Below are positions 8,364 to 17,034 of a stretch of 64,000 nucleotides of DNA, one piece after another (the first letter of the stretch is position 1; each line of letters opens with the position of its first letter). Origin of the DNA: Gammaproteobacteria bacterium MFB021. Lineage in GTDB: Bacteria; Pseudomonadota; Gammaproteobacteria; Pseudomonadales; Halomonadaceae. Position numbers and translations under genes: made by a program. Under the pieces are notes generated by a model. The model did not search any database, was not told the DNA's origin, and saw only the letters and a program-made list of their open reading frames with translations. The DNA is taken from NCBI GenBank assembly GCA_000737985.1, contig JNVT01000006.1, positions 1 through 64,000 on the forward strand. Reading direction: 5' to 3'.

Positions 8364-9278
8364 TCAGGCGTACGCGCCGGGGCCTGTCGACGCTTCCATG
8401 GGCAGCAGCCAGTCATCGCTGGCAGAGAACAGGTGGACGGTGAGCGCGTCCAGCAGCTCGCCGCCGTGGCGCCAGAAGTGCCAGTAGAGGGGCACGTCCA
8501 GCGGCCGGTCGGGGTCGAGGTCGACCAGCTCGCCGTGCTTCAGGGCGGTCTGCGCCTGGCACTCCGGGATCAGCGCATAGCCGATGCCCGCCAGCACCAT
8601 GTGCAGTACCCCCTCCGATGACGGGCACAGATGATGGGGGAAGGGCTCCTTGAAGCCCTGGCTGTCGAGGTAGCGCTGCTGCAGGCGATCGTCGGGGCCG
8701 TAGAGAATCGCCGGTGCCCGCGCCAGCGCCTGGGTCGACACCCCCTCGGGAAAATAGCGCTCGGCGAAACCGGGGCTGGCGGCGACCCGATAGCGCATAT
8801 GCCCCAGCGGGCGCGAGCGGGCGCCCTGCACCGGACGCGCGGTGGCGCAGATGCAGCCGGCGACCTCGCCGTCGCGCATGCGCCGTAGGGCCACTTCCTG
8901 ATCGTCGACCACCAGATCGAGCAGCACCCCGCGGCGGTGGCAGAAGTCACCGATGGTCGGCGCCCACCACGTCGCCAGGCTGTCGGCGTTGATCGCCAGA
9001 CGCAGGCGCTGGGTGCCCTCGCCCAGGGCGGGGATGCGGTCGAGCAGATCGTGTTCGAGCAGACGCACCTGCTGGGCGTGATTGAGCAGCCGCTGACCCA
9101 GCGGTGTGGGCAGCAGTCGCGGCGTGCGCACCACCACCGGCTGACCCAGGCGCGCTTCGAGCAGCTTGATACGCTGTGACACCGCCGACTGGGTCAGATT
9201 GAGCTGCTGCGCCCCGCGTTCGAACCCGCCCTGGTCGACGATCGCCGCGAGAGCTTCGAGTAGCTTGTAGTCGAGCAT
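8364..9278 (-). CDS. argP: LysR-family regulator ArgP (IciA-type)
   Basis: A 304-residue LysR-type regulator. The N-terminal winged HTH (LTQSAVSQRIKLLEARLG) and the effector-binding half have the ArgP pattern. ArgP activates the basic amino acid exporter gene in response to arginine and lysine. It is divergent from an argO/lysE-type exporter at 9373, which is the classical arrangement and supports the name. The start at 9278 gives MLDYKLLEAL, as in E. coli ArgP (297 aa); a longer in-frame start at 9338 would run into the exporter promoter. A CCTAATG-ATC-CATTAGG palindrome lies just upstream. Confidence 0.92.
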   Translation of the reverse strand: MLDYKLLEALAAIVDQGGFERGAQQLNLTQSAVSQRIKLLEARLGQPVVVRTPRLLPTPLGQRLLNHAQQVRLLEHDLLDRIPALGEGTQRLRLAINADSLATWWAPTIGDFCHRRGVLLDLVVDDQEVALRRMRDGEVAGCICATARPVQGARSRPLGHMRYRVAASPGFAERYFPEGVSTQALARAPAILYGPDDRLQQRYLDSQGFKEPFPHHLCPSSEGVLHMVLAGIGYALIPECQAQTALKHGELVDLDPDRPLDVPLYWHFWRHGGELLDALTVHLFSASDDWLLPMEASTGPGAYA

Positions 9279-9285
9279 TAGGGTT

Positions 9286-9302
9286 CCTAATGATCCATTA
9301 GG
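9286..9302. promoter_or_regulatory. Putative ArgP operator
   Basis: CCTAATG-ATC-CATTAGG is a perfect dyad containing a T-N11-A LysR-type core. It lies between argP and argO, 8 bases upstream of the argP start, which fits autoregulation plus control of the exporter. The assignment is by position and symmetry. Confidence 0.6.
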
Positions 9303-9372
9303 GGTTTTAACTTCAGTTAATACAGCATAGCACGCCATTCTGCGGGCCTCTGCCCATCCCAGGACCTATCGC

Positions 9373-10023
9373 ATGAACCTCTCCGTCGACGCCGGATTCG
9401 CCCCTGACGCAATCGCCGCCGCGCCGCTTGGCGACTCACTGCTGCAGGGGCTGGTGATCGGCGCCGGGTTGATCGTGGCGATCGGTGCCCAGAACGCCTT
9501 CGTTCTGCGTCAGGGACTGCGCCGGGAGTACGCGCTGCGGGTGGCGGCCATCTGCGCGCTGTGCGATCTGGCGCTGATCGCGCTCGGCGTGGCGGGGTTC
9601 GCGCCGCTGCTGGCAGCCAACCCGCTGTTGATGCAGCTGGCGCGCTGGGGTGGGGTCGTCTGGCTCTGCTGGCAGGCGTGGCTGGCGCTGGGGCGCGCGC
9701 GTCGGCCGCAGGGGCTACGAGTGGCATCGGGCGCCGCTGCCAGCGCGCGCTCGAAGGAGATCGCCACCCTCGGCATCGCGCTCGTGAACCCGCATGTCTA
9801 TCTCGACACCCTGGTGATGCTGGGTCTGATCGGTAGCCAGCAGGCGAGCCCGCCGGCCTTTGTCGTCGGCGCGGCGCTGGCTTCGCTGCTCTGGTTCTTC
9901 GGTCTGGTGGGGTTGGCCCAGTGGTTGGCGCCACGCCTGCGCGACCCGCGCTGGTGGCGCGGTATCGACCTCGGCGTGGCGCTGGTGATGCTGTGGGTGG
10001 CGCTGCATCTGGCGCTGGGCTGA
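9373..10023 (+). CDS. argO: LysE/ArgO family basic amino acid exporter
   Basis: A 216-residue inner-membrane protein with about six hydrophobic segments. It exports arginine and/or lysine and similar toxic analogues. Family marks are the first-helix motif AIGAQNAFVLRQGL and the later NPHVYLDTLVMLG. The N-terminus is about 25 residues longer than in E. coli ArgO, with the first helix starting after ~28 residues. AGGA lies 9 bases upstream of the ATG. It is divergent from argP, so regulation by ArgP is expected. Confidence 0.92.
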   Translation: MNLSVDAGFAPDAIAAAPLGDSLLQGLVIGAGLIVAIGAQNAFVLRQGLRREYALRVAAICALCDLALIALGVAGFAPLLAANPLLMQLARWGGVVWLCWQAWLALGRARRPQGLRVASGAAASARSKEIATLGIALVNPHVYLDTLVMLGLIGSQQASPPAFVVGAALASLLWFFGLVGLAQWLAPRLRDPRWWRGIDLGVALVMLWVALHLALG

Positions 10024-10075
10024 CGGCGCGGCCGGCAGCGAGTCCCGGGCCCACGCCGTCCCGCGGCGCCGCACC

Positions 10076-11443
10076 TCAACCGATCTGGATATCGCCGCGT
10101 GCGTAGCGCACGCCGCGGGCTCGCCGCGTGGCCAGGAAGTAGCCCACCGAGAGTGGCCCCACGCGCCCCAGCAGCATGGTTAGCCCGAGCAGAAACTGGC
10201 CCGGCAACGAGAGATCGCTGGTGACACCGCGCGACAACCCCACGGTGCCGAAGGCGGAGACGGTCTCGAAGGCGAGATCCAGAAACGGTTTGTCGGCGTC
10301 GGTGATGGTCAGTCCGAACAGTGCCAGCACCACTAGCAGCACCCCCGCCAGGGCTACGGTGATCGCCTTGATCACCGTCTCCTGGGGGATCGAGCGGCCG
10401 AACGCCGTGGGCTGCTCGGTGTTGCGGTAGAAGGCGCGGGCGGTCAGCAGCAGCACCACGAAGGTGGTGATCTTGATCCCGCTGGCGGTGGAGCTGGAGC
10501 CGGCACCGATGAACATCAGCACCATGGTCAGCAGGGTCGAGGCGTTGGTGAGCGACCCGGTATCGAGGGTGTTGAAGCCCGCGGTGCGTGGGGTGACGGC
10601 CTGGAACCAGGCGGCCTGGACCCGACCGAAGATATCGCCGATGGCGCCCAGCGTCTTGGGGTTCGACCACTCCAGCCCGAGCAGAATGGCGGTGGCGATC
10701 AGGTTGAGCCACAGCGTGGCCAGCAGAACGACTTTGGTCTGCATCGCCAGGCGCGACCAGCGGCGCTGGCGGTAGATATCGCTGACCACCACGAAGCCCA
10801 GGCCGCCGACGATGAACAGCAGTGTGATCACGCCGTTGACCAGCGGGTCGTCGACCTCGCCCATGAGGCTGTCGGACCAGGTCGAGAAGCCGGCGTTGTT
10901 GAACGCCGAGACAGCGTGAAACAGGCTGTGCCAGAGGCCCAGGCGCCAGCCGTACTCGGGCACCCAGTGAGCCGCCAGCAGCGCGGTGCCCAGGCTCTCC
11001 ACCAGCAGCGCGAACAGGATCACCAGATTGACCAGATGACGCACGTCGCTGAAGGCGATCTCGCCGAGGGCCTCGCGCACCAGGTTCTGCTGCTGGATCG
11101 GCAGCAGGGCGCCGGTCACGAGCAGGGGCAGCGCGACCCAGGTCATGAAACCGAGCCCGCCGATCTGGAACAGGACCAGCAGCACCGCCTGGCCGGTGAA
11201 GGTGAGATCGTGGCCGACGTCGATCACGCTGAGCCCGGTCACGGTGACCGCCGAGGTCGCGGTGAACAGCGCCTCGTGCCAGGCCAGCGGGCGCACCGCG
11301 CTGCCCGGCAGCCACAGCAGCAGCGCCCCCAGCGCGCACAGCAGGGCGAAGCCGAGCAGCAGCACCTCGGGCGGTGACAGGCGCAGGACGCGGCCGTGGG
11401 GCGCCCGGCGCAGCGGTCTGCGCAGGCGTTGCCAGCGTCTCAT
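10076..11443 (-). CDS. ktrB: KtrB/TrkH-type potassium channel subunit
   Basis: The membrane subunit of a K+ uptake system, 455 residues, with four repeated M1-P-M2 units. The filter segments are visible: SAVTVTGLSV, SAFNNAGFS, PRTAGFNTL and FGTVGLSRG. Each carries the conserved glycine that lines the K+ filter. It is transcribed with and 43 bases downstream of the RCK-domain gene ktrA, which gates it. GGGAG stands 8 bases before the ATG. KtrAB is Na+-stimulated and important after osmotic upshift, which fits a halophile. Confidence 0.94.
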   Translation of the reverse strand: MRRWQRLRRPLRRAPHGRVLRLSPPEVLLLGFALLCALGALLLWLPGSAVRPLAWHEALFTATSAVTVTGLSVIDVGHDLTFTGQAVLLVLFQIGGLGFMTWVALPLLVTGALLPIQQQNLVREALGEIAFSDVRHLVNLVILFALLVESLGTALLAAHWVPEYGWRLGLWHSLFHAVSAFNNAGFSTWSDSLMGEVDDPLVNGVITLLFIVGGLGFVVVSDIYRQRRWSRLAMQTKVVLLATLWLNLIATAILLGLEWSNPKTLGAIGDIFGRVQAAWFQAVTPRTAGFNTLDTGSLTNASTLLTMVLMFIGAGSSSTASGIKITTFVVLLLTARAFYRNTEQPTAFGRSIPQETVIKAITVALAGVLLVVLALFGLTITDADKPFLDLAFETVSAFGTVGLSRGVTSDLSLPGQFLLGLTMLLGRVGPLSVGYFLATRRARGVRYARGDIQIG

Positions 11444-11486
11444 CGGCGCACTCCCGTGTAGCGGGCGGTAGCCCGCGGTGCGCCGC

Positions 11487-12143
11487 TCATATCTGCTTGC
11501 CGATTTCGCGCAGGGCGTCGAGATCGCCCATCAGCACCAGGTTGTCGCCGGCCTGCAGCGTGGTGTCGTCCGAGGGGTTCTGGATCACCTCTTCGCCGCG
11601 TTTGATCGCTACCAGGAACAGCGAGTCAGGATCGATCGCCAGTTCGGCCACGCTCTTGCAGTTGTCGACCAGCCGTTCGGTGGTCTCGACCTCGACGATG
11701 AACTGACGCTCGCCGAGACGGATGAAATCGACCATGGCGTGGTAGTTGAGGCTCTCCGCCACGCGCACGCCGGCGTCGTACTCGGGGTAGATGACGCGGT
11801 CGGCGCCGAGCCGCTTGAGCAGCTTGTAGTGGGCATCGCTGTGCGCTTTGGCCCAGATCTCCTTGGCTCCCAGCTCCTTGACGTGGAGGGTGCAGATCAC
11901 GCTCGCCTCGAGGTTGCCGTCGACATCGATCACCACCGCGTCGTAGGACTCCAGCGACAGCTCGGCGAGCGCCTTCTCGTCGGTGAGATCGGCGATCACG
12001 GCGTGGTCGAGCAGGTCCGAGAGGGCATCGACGCGCGACTCGTCGCGATCGACGCCGAGAATCTGGTTCTGGTGACGCTTGAGCTCGCGGGCCACGGTGC
12101 TGCCGAAATAGCCCAGGCCGAGGATGGCGAATTGCCGGGACAT
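11487..12143 (-). CDS. ktrA: KtrA/TrkA-type NAD-binding gating subunit
   Basis: A cytosolic regulator of the KtrB channel, 218 residues. The RCK_N Rossmann domain starts with FAILGLGYFGSTVA (GxGxxG) and has the acidic residue of the nucleotide-binding strand in GVDRD. An RCK_C domain forms the last ~80 residues (QFIVEVETTERLV to ALREIGKQ). A single RCK_N/RCK_C unit is the KtrA rather than the double TrkA form. AAGGAG lies 6 bases upstream of the ATG. First gene of ktrA-ktrB, divergent from the sodium symporter. Confidence 0.94.
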   Translation of the reverse strand: MSRQFAILGLGYFGSTVARELKRHQNQILGVDRDESRVDALSDLLDHAVIADLTDEKALAELSLESYDAVVIDVDGNLEASVICTLHVKELGAKEIWAKAHSDAHYKLLKRLGADRVIYPEYDAGVRVAESLNYHAMVDFIRLGERQFIVEVETTERLVDNCKSVAELAIDPDSLFLVAIKRGEEVIQNPSDDTTLQAGDNLVLMGDLDALREIGKQI

Positions 12144-12379
12144 CGATCACTCCTTGTATCGCCCGCCACGGTGCGGACGCAGACCCGCAGCTTGGCACAA
12201 GCCGCGGCATCGGCCAAACCGTGGGGCGCACCGTTACCCACGGCATGCACGGCTGTCGCATCGGCGCCGGGCCGACGGTACAATCCCCGCCGCATTTTCG
12301 CAGGCGCGGCCATCGGGACCGTGTCATCGCGCTCCATTCGCTGCCTGGTCCGTCAGGCGCGCTTTGCGTTCGAGGAATC

Positions 12380-13831
12380 ATGACCGACACCGCACCCACC
12401 AAGACCCTCTGGCTCGGCCGCTGGGGTTTCGTGCTCGCCGCCACCGGCTCCTCCGTGGGCCTGGGCAACATCTGGAAATTCCCCTACATGACCGGCGAGT
12501 ACGGCGGCGGCGCCTTCGTGCTGGTCTATCTGCTGTGCATCGCTGCCATCGGCGTGCCGGTGATGATGGCCGAGATCGCCCTCGGCCGCCGTGGTCGTGG
12601 CAGCCCGGTGGATGCGATCCGCCGGGTGGCGCGGGAGTCGGGGCGCAGCGGGCTGTGGTCGGCCTTCGGCTGGATGGCGATGCTGTGCGGCTTCATGGTG
12701 CTGTCGTTCTACGTGGTGGTCGCCGGCTGGTCGGTCTCCTATCTGTGGAAGGCGGTCAGCGGCGGACTGCAGGCGGACAGCGTCGACGGCATGGCGGCGA
12801 TCTTCACGCAGAACAACGCCAACCCCTGGAACCTGGGCTTCTGGAGTACGCTGGTGACGATCGCCACCATGGCGATCGTCGGCAAGGGCGTGCAGGCGGG
12901 GATCGAGCGCAGCGTGCGCTGGATGATGCCGGGGCTGGTGGTGATGCTGGCGATCATGATCGTCTATGCGCTGTTCAGCGGCGGCTTCGGCGCTGGCTTC
13001 CACTTCCTCTTCGCCTTCGATCCGCAGAAGCTGACCGGGCCTGCGGTACTCGCGGCGATGGGGCACGCCTTCTTCACCCTGTCGCTGGCCTCCGGGGCGA
13101 TCCTGACCTACGGCGCCTACCTGCCGGCGCAGCAGTCGATCGGCCGTACCACCCTGACGGTGGCACTATGCGACACCCTGGTCGCGCTGATGGCGGGGCT
13201 GGCGATCTTCCCGGTGATCTTCGCCAACGGCATGGACCCGGCCTCCGGTCCCGGGCTGATCTTCATGAGCCTGCCGCTGGCGTTCGCGCAGATGCCCTTC
13301 GGCGGCGTGGTGGAAGTGGTGTTCTTCCTGATGCTGGCGGTGGCGGCGCTGACCTCGGCGATCTCGATGATCGAGGCGACCGTGGCCTGGCTCAACCAGA
13401 GCCATGGTATTGCCCGGCGACGTGCCGCCTGGGGCGTGGGGATCGTGCTGTGGCTGGTGAGCACGCTGGCGATGCTGTCGTTCAATATCGGCGCCGACTG
13501 GACCCTGGCCGGCAAGACCGTGTTCGACTGGCTCGACTTCCTCACCTCACGCCTGATGATGCCGCTCGGCGGGCTGGGCACTGCGCTGCTGGCCGGTTTC
13601 GTGCTGCGGCGTGAAGTGGTGCGCGAGGAGTTGGGGCTGCCCGGCGGCGCGTTCGCGCTGTGGCAGTTCGTGATCCGCTACGTCAGCCCGCTGGCGATCC
13701 TGGTGGTGTTCCTGGATGCGCTGGGCTGGCTGGGTGCCGGCTTCGACCTGCGCTGGGTCGCGGCGATCCTGCTGGTGGCGCTGATCGGCGAGATCGCGCT
13801 GGGCCGCACGACGCAGCGTCAGGCGTCGTAG
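12380..13831 (+). CDS. Neurotransmitter:sodium symporter (NSS/SNF) family transporter
   Basis: A 483-residue inner-membrane protein of the LeuT-fold SNF family. These proteins couple Na+ entry to uptake of amino acids or related small solutes. The diagnostic first-helix motif SSVGLGNIWKFPYMTGEYGGGAF contains the Na+/substrate-binding unwound segment. About 12 hydrophobic helices follow. The ATG at 12380 has GAGG only a few bases upstream; the longer open frame to 12221 has no signal and would overlap the divergent promoter region. The substrate cannot be told from sequence. Confidence 0.93.
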   Translation: MTDTAPTKTLWLGRWGFVLAATGSSVGLGNIWKFPYMTGEYGGGAFVLVYLLCIAAIGVPVMMAEIALGRRGRGSPVDAIRRVARESGRSGLWSAFGWMAMLCGFMVLSFYVVVAGWSVSYLWKAVSGGLQADSVDGMAAIFTQNNANPWNLGFWSTLVTIATMAIVGKGVQAGIERSVRWMMPGLVVMLAIMIVYALFSGGFGAGFHFLFAFDPQKLTGPAVLAAMGHAFFTLSLASGAILTYGAYLPAQQSIGRTTLTVALCDTLVALMAGLAIFPVIFANGMDPASGPGLIFMSLPLAFAQMPFGGVVEVVFFLMLAVAALTSAISMIEATVAWLNQSHGIARRRAAWGVGIVLWLVSTLAMLSFNIGADWTLAGKTVFDWLDFLTSRLMMPLGGLGTALLAGFVLRREVVREELGLPGGAFALWQFVIRYVSPLAILVVFLDALGWLGAGFDLRWVAAILLVALIGEIALGRTTQRQAS

Positions 13832-13862
13832 AACAAATCGAGTGAGGCAGATCTCTGGAGAA

Positions 13863-13897
13863 GCCCTCTGCGCCGCGTGGCTCGCGGCGCAGAGGGC
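13863..13897. terminator. Bidirectional terminator-like hairpin
   Basis: A 15-bp perfect stem (13863-13877 with 13883-13897) with a 5-base loop lies between the convergent symporter and SIMPL-domain genes. It lacks T-runs on either side. Confidence 0.6.
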
Positions 13898-13914
13898 GGG
13901 GTCGAGCGGAGGTG

Positions 13915-14721
13915 TCAGTCGTCGATCGACCAGGTCACGTTGACCCCGGCGTCGATGTCGATCTCGCCGCTGCGATACTCCGGTGCACCGCCGGCGCTAT
14001 CTTCGGCGGCGGCACGCATCATCATCATCTGCGGCTTGAAGCTGGGCGCGGTGGTCTCCTCGACGCTGATCACGTCGCCAAGATCCACGTCCAGGGTCTT
14101 GGCCATCAGCTTGGCCTTGGCGCGGGCGCGTTCGAGCGCCTGAGCCAGCGCCCGGTCGTCGGCGGCGTCGCTGTCCTTGAGCCCGTAGGTGACGCCATCG
14201 AGGGCATCGACGCCAGCGCTGGTGAGGGCATCGAGTACTCGCGGCAGCCGCTCCAGGTCGTCCAGCGTGAGGGTGATCGGGCGCTCCAGCTGGGTGCGTA
14301 CCTGCGGCGGCTGGGTGTCGTCGCCACGCTGCGGTGACGGCACATAGTCCGGCCGCACGCTGAGCGAGCCGGCGCGGATGGCATCACGCGGGATGCCGGC
14401 CTTCTCCAGCGTGCGGATCAGCTCGCCGGTGCGCTGCTCGAGCCGCTCGCGAGCCTGCTTGAGCGCGGCGGCGTCGCCGCTGGTCTCGCTGCCCTGGGCC
14501 TGGGCCGGGGTGCGCTCCCACAAGCGGGCATCGAGGGTCGCGGTATCGGGGGCGACGCTCAGGGTGGCATTGGCCTGGACGCGCAGCTCGTGCGGGGTCT
14601 TGTCGGCCAGCGCCGGCGTGGCCAGGCTCAGGCCCGCCAGCAGGCCGACGGCCCCCAGGCCGAGGGTGCGCGGCAGATGGCGCGTGAGCGGGCGGGCGGC
14701 GTTCGGGCGGTTGCGAATCAT
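13915..14721 (-). CDS. Exported SIMPL-domain (DUF541) protein
   Basis: A 268-residue periplasmic protein. The N-terminal signal peptide ends near ATPALA-DK. The rest matches the SIMPL/DUF541 (YggE-like) family: an ELRVQANATLSVAPDTATL start, a SLSVRPDY strand, and a final GVNVTW strand. YggE-type proteins are tied to oxidative stress tolerance and SIMPL to signalling, but the biochemical activity is unknown. AAGGAA stands 6 bases before the ATG at 14721; an earlier Met at 14784 lacks such a site. Single gene, convergent with the symporter. Confidence 0.88.
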   Translation of the reverse strand: MIRNRPNAARPLTRHLPRTLGLGAVGLLAGLSLATPALADKTPHELRVQANATLSVAPDTATLDARLWERTPAQAQGSETSGDAAALKQARERLEQRTGELIRTLEKAGIPRDAIRAGSLSVRPDYVPSPQRGDDTQPPQVRTQLERPITLTLDDLERLPRVLDALTSAGVDALDGVTYGLKDSDAADDRALAQALERARAKAKLMAKTLDVDLGDVISVEETTAPSFKPQMMMMRAAAEDSAGGAPEYRSGEIDIDAGVNVTWSIDD

Positions 14722-14857
14722 GGCGTTTCCTTGCTGTCGTGGCTGACGTCCAGAGCGCATGCCGTCGATCGCAGTAACTGCCATCGCTGACGCACGCTGG
14801 GCTTAGCCTCTCATGCTATGCTCGCCGGCGCCCATGTCCCAAGCGAGAAGGGTCGCC

Positions 14858-15883
14858 ATGCGCGCTTTTTCCCCAATCATTCGCCCTATCGCCAGACAGA
14901 TGCTCTGGCTTGGCGGCCTGTGTCAGGCGCAACGTCTCTCTCGTTCACGAAGTCCATGCCAGGCCCGAGGCTTCCCGCGCTTAGCGCTGAGCCTTGCACT
15001 ACTCAGCCTGGTCGCGCTGAACCTGGTGGCGCTCCCGGCCCGGGCCGAGATACGGGTGGTCGACGATCATGGCGAAGCGCTGACGCTGGCCGCGCCGGCT
15101 AAGCGCATCGTCGCGCTGGCGCCGCATCTGGTCGAGGATGCCTTTGCCGCCGGGGCCGGCGCGCAGCTGGTCGGGGTGATCGCCGGCAGTGACTACCCGC
15201 CGGCGGCCCGCGAGCTGCCCCGGGTCGGCAGCTATCGCGGCATACCGCTGGAGGCGGTGGTCTCGGCGCAGCCGGATCTGGTGCTGGCGTGGGGTAGCGG
15301 CACCCCGGATGCGCTGGTGCGCCAGCTCCAGGCGCTGGGGATTCCGGTCTACCGCAGCGAGCCGCGGCGGCTTGCCGACATCGCCGGCAACCTGCGCGAT
15401 ATTGGCCTGCTGAGCGGCCATCCGGCGGCGGGGGAGCGCGCCGCCGCGCGCTTCGAGCGCGCCCTGCTGGAGAGTCGCCAACGGCTGACGCCGGCGCCGC
15501 GGGTGTTCTATCAGTTGGGGCAGGCGCCGCTGACCACCCTGGCCGACGGCCAGATCGTGACCCGAGTGATCCGCCACTGCGGCGGAGAGCCGCTGTTCGC
15601 CGATGCTCCGGTGCTGGTGCCGGAGATCGGCTGGGAGGCGCTGCTGCTGGCGCAACCCCAGGTGATTGTCGCCGCCGCGCGGGACGACGCCTGGCAGGCG
15701 TTCTGGGCCGGGCACGAAGCGCTGCCGGCGGTGGCTGCCGGCACCCTTTACAGCCTCGACCCGGATGCGATCAGCCGCCCCGGGCCGCGGCTGGCGCAGG
15801 CCGCGCGCCAACTCTGCGCGGACCTGGCCGACGCTGCCGCGCGGCTGGCATCCCCCAGCCCCGGTCAGCGGCAGGCTCGATAG
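14858..15883 (+). CDS. btuF: Cobalamin/iron-type ABC substrate-binding protein (BtuF-like)
   Basis: Periplasmic class III binding protein, 341 residues from the chosen start. After a long N-terminal region and a hydrophobic signal ending at LPARAEI come the family marks: RIVALAPHLVEDAFAAGAG, the VGVIAGSDYP segment, and QPDLVLAWGSG. This is the BtuF/FecB pattern. The nearby corrinoid adenosyltransferase gene favours cobalamin over iron. No btuC or btuD is in the window. The start at 14858 has GAAGGG 6 bases upstream. Earlier Mets at 14813 and 14834 are possible, and the n-region is long in any case. Confidence 0.85.
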   Translation: MRAFSPIIRPIARQMLWLGGLCQAQRLSRSRSPCQARGFPRLALSLALLSLVALNLVALPARAEIRVVDDHGEALTLAAPAKRIVALAPHLVEDAFAAGAGAQLVGVIAGSDYPPAARELPRVGSYRGIPLEAVVSAQPDLVLAWGSGTPDALVRQLQALGIPVYRSEPRRLADIAGNLRDIGLLSGHPAAGERAAARFERALLESRQRLTPAPRVFYQLGQAPLTTLADGQIVTRVIRHCGGEPLFADAPVLVPEIGWEALLLAQPQVIVAAARDDAWQAFWAGHEALPAVAAGTLYSLDPDAISRPGPRLAQAARQLCADLADAAARLASPSPGQRQAR

Positions 15884-15907
15884 ACGACACGCTCAGTCGT
15901 AGTGGGG

Positions 15908-15977
15908 CTCAATGGTCGTCGTTGCTCTCAATGGTCGTCGTTGCTCTCAATAGTCGTGGCTGCGATCAATAGTCGAT
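15908..15977. repeat. 19-bp tandem repeat beginning at the btuR stop codon
   Basis: Two exact 19-bp units (15908-15926, 15927-15945) and a diverged third (15946-15964) run into a partial copy at 15965-15977. That partial copy is the last codons and stop of the adenosyltransferase gene. The array therefore looks like repeated duplication of the gene's 3' end. Confidence 0.8.
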
Positions 15978-16565
15978 ACCGCGGCGGGCCTGGATGCCGG
16001 CATCGAAGGCGTGCTTGACGTCCTGCATCTCGCTCACCGTATCGGCCATCTCGATCAGCTCGCGATGGGCGTTGCGCCCGGTGACGATCACGCTCTGCTC
16101 CGGTGGCCTGGCGGCGATCGCCTGGCGCACGGTGTCGATATCGAGATAGCCGAACTTGAGCATGTAGGTGATCTCGTCGAGCACCACCAGATAGACCCCG
16201 GGGTCGGCGAGCAGGCGCGCGGCGTCTTGCCATACTGCCTGGCAGGCGGCGGTATCGCTCTCCCGGTTCTGGGTCTCCCAGGTGAAGCCGGTGGCCATGA
16301 TCGACACCTCGAGATTGGCGTCATCGGCCAGCCGCTCGCGCTCACCGCACTCCCACAGCCCCTTGATGAACTGCACCACGCCGACGCGATAGCCGTAACC
16401 CAGGGCGCGGGTCACCGTGCCCCAGGCGGCGGTGGTCTTGCCCTTGCCGTTGCCGGTGAACACCAGCAGCAGGCCGCGCTGCTGGTCGGCGGCGGCGACC
16501 TTGTCATCGACATGGGCCTTGAGTTTCTGCATCGCGCGCTGATGGCGCTGCTGGCGGTCGGTCAT
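15966..16565 (-). CDS. btuR: Cob(I)yrinic acid a,c-diamide adenosyltransferase
   Basis: Adds the 5'-deoxyadenosyl group of ATP to Co(I) corrinoids, giving adenosylcobalamin precursors (BtuR/CobO/CobA type, cytosolic). The 199-residue length fits. The P-loop GNGKGKTTAAWG and the following ALGYGYRVGVVQFIKG are the family signature, with VVLDEITYMLKFGYL and the C-terminal DVKHAFDAGIQARRGIDY also typical. It is convergent with btuF. Together with the riboswitch-controlled btuB, this shows cobalamin uptake and activation. Whether the organism makes cobalamin de novo cannot be seen here. Confidence 0.95.
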   Translation of the reverse strand: MTDRQQRHQRAMQKLKAHVDDKVAAADQQRGLLLVFTGNGKGKTTAAWGTVTRALGYGYRVGVVQFIKGLWECGERERLADDANLEVSIMATGFTWETQNRESDTAACQAVWQDAARLLADPGVYLVVLDEITYMLKFGYLDIDTVRQAIAARPPEQSVIVTGRNAHRELIEMADTVSEMQDVKHAFDAGIQARRGIDY

Positions 16566-16636
16566 GCTGGCTCCTGGCTGACGATTCCTGGCTGGCGATT
16601 CCTGTCTGACGGCGAGACACGCGCGCGGGCGTCGCG

Positions 16637-16957
16637 CTACTCGGCGGGCGCGGTGGGCGGCGGCGGATAGCCCAGGGTCTGGGCCAGGGCGGCGGCGTGG
16701 CTGGCGATCCAGTCGGCCGACAGCGGGCCCCAGTCGTGGATCACGTAGCGCCCACTGAGGTGGCGTGCGCCGGGTGTCTGCTCGAACTCGCAGCGGATAT
16801 CGAGCTCGCCCAGGGCGGCGAGGGTGTCCTGGGCGGTGCGCCGTGGCATGCCGGTGGCTGCCACCAGTGCCGGGACGCTGGTGGCCAGCCCAGAGTCGAT
16901 CAGGTGGGCGACGTAGAGACGGCGATAGAAGCTGGTGCGAGTCTTGCTGAGCGACAT
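16637..16957 (-). CDS. Small winged-helix DNA-binding-type protein
   Basis: A 106-residue protein from the chosen start. A predicted winged helix spans SVPALVAATGMPRRTAQDTLAALGELDI, followed by a wing-like HLSGRYVIHDWGPL. This pattern is found in a small conserved gammaproteobacterial family of putative regulators with no assigned function. The ATG at 16957 gives MSLSKTRTSFYRRL, which looks like the natural N-terminus. An ATG at 16990 would add 11 residues. Neither has a good ribosome-binding site. It lies between the adenosyltransferase and the epimerase genes on the same strand. Confidence 0.7.
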   Translation of the reverse strand: MSLSKTRTSFYRRLYVAHLIDSGLATSVPALVAATGMPRRTAQDTLAALGELDIRCEFEQTPGARHLSGRYVIHDWGPLSADWIASHAAALAQTLGYPPPPTAPAE

Positions 16958-17034
16958 GCGCGAGGCTCTGGCTGCTGGCTGGGCGCTCATCCTACGATAT
17001 GCGCGCAGCGACGACGAGCCCGCCGCGGCGTGGC

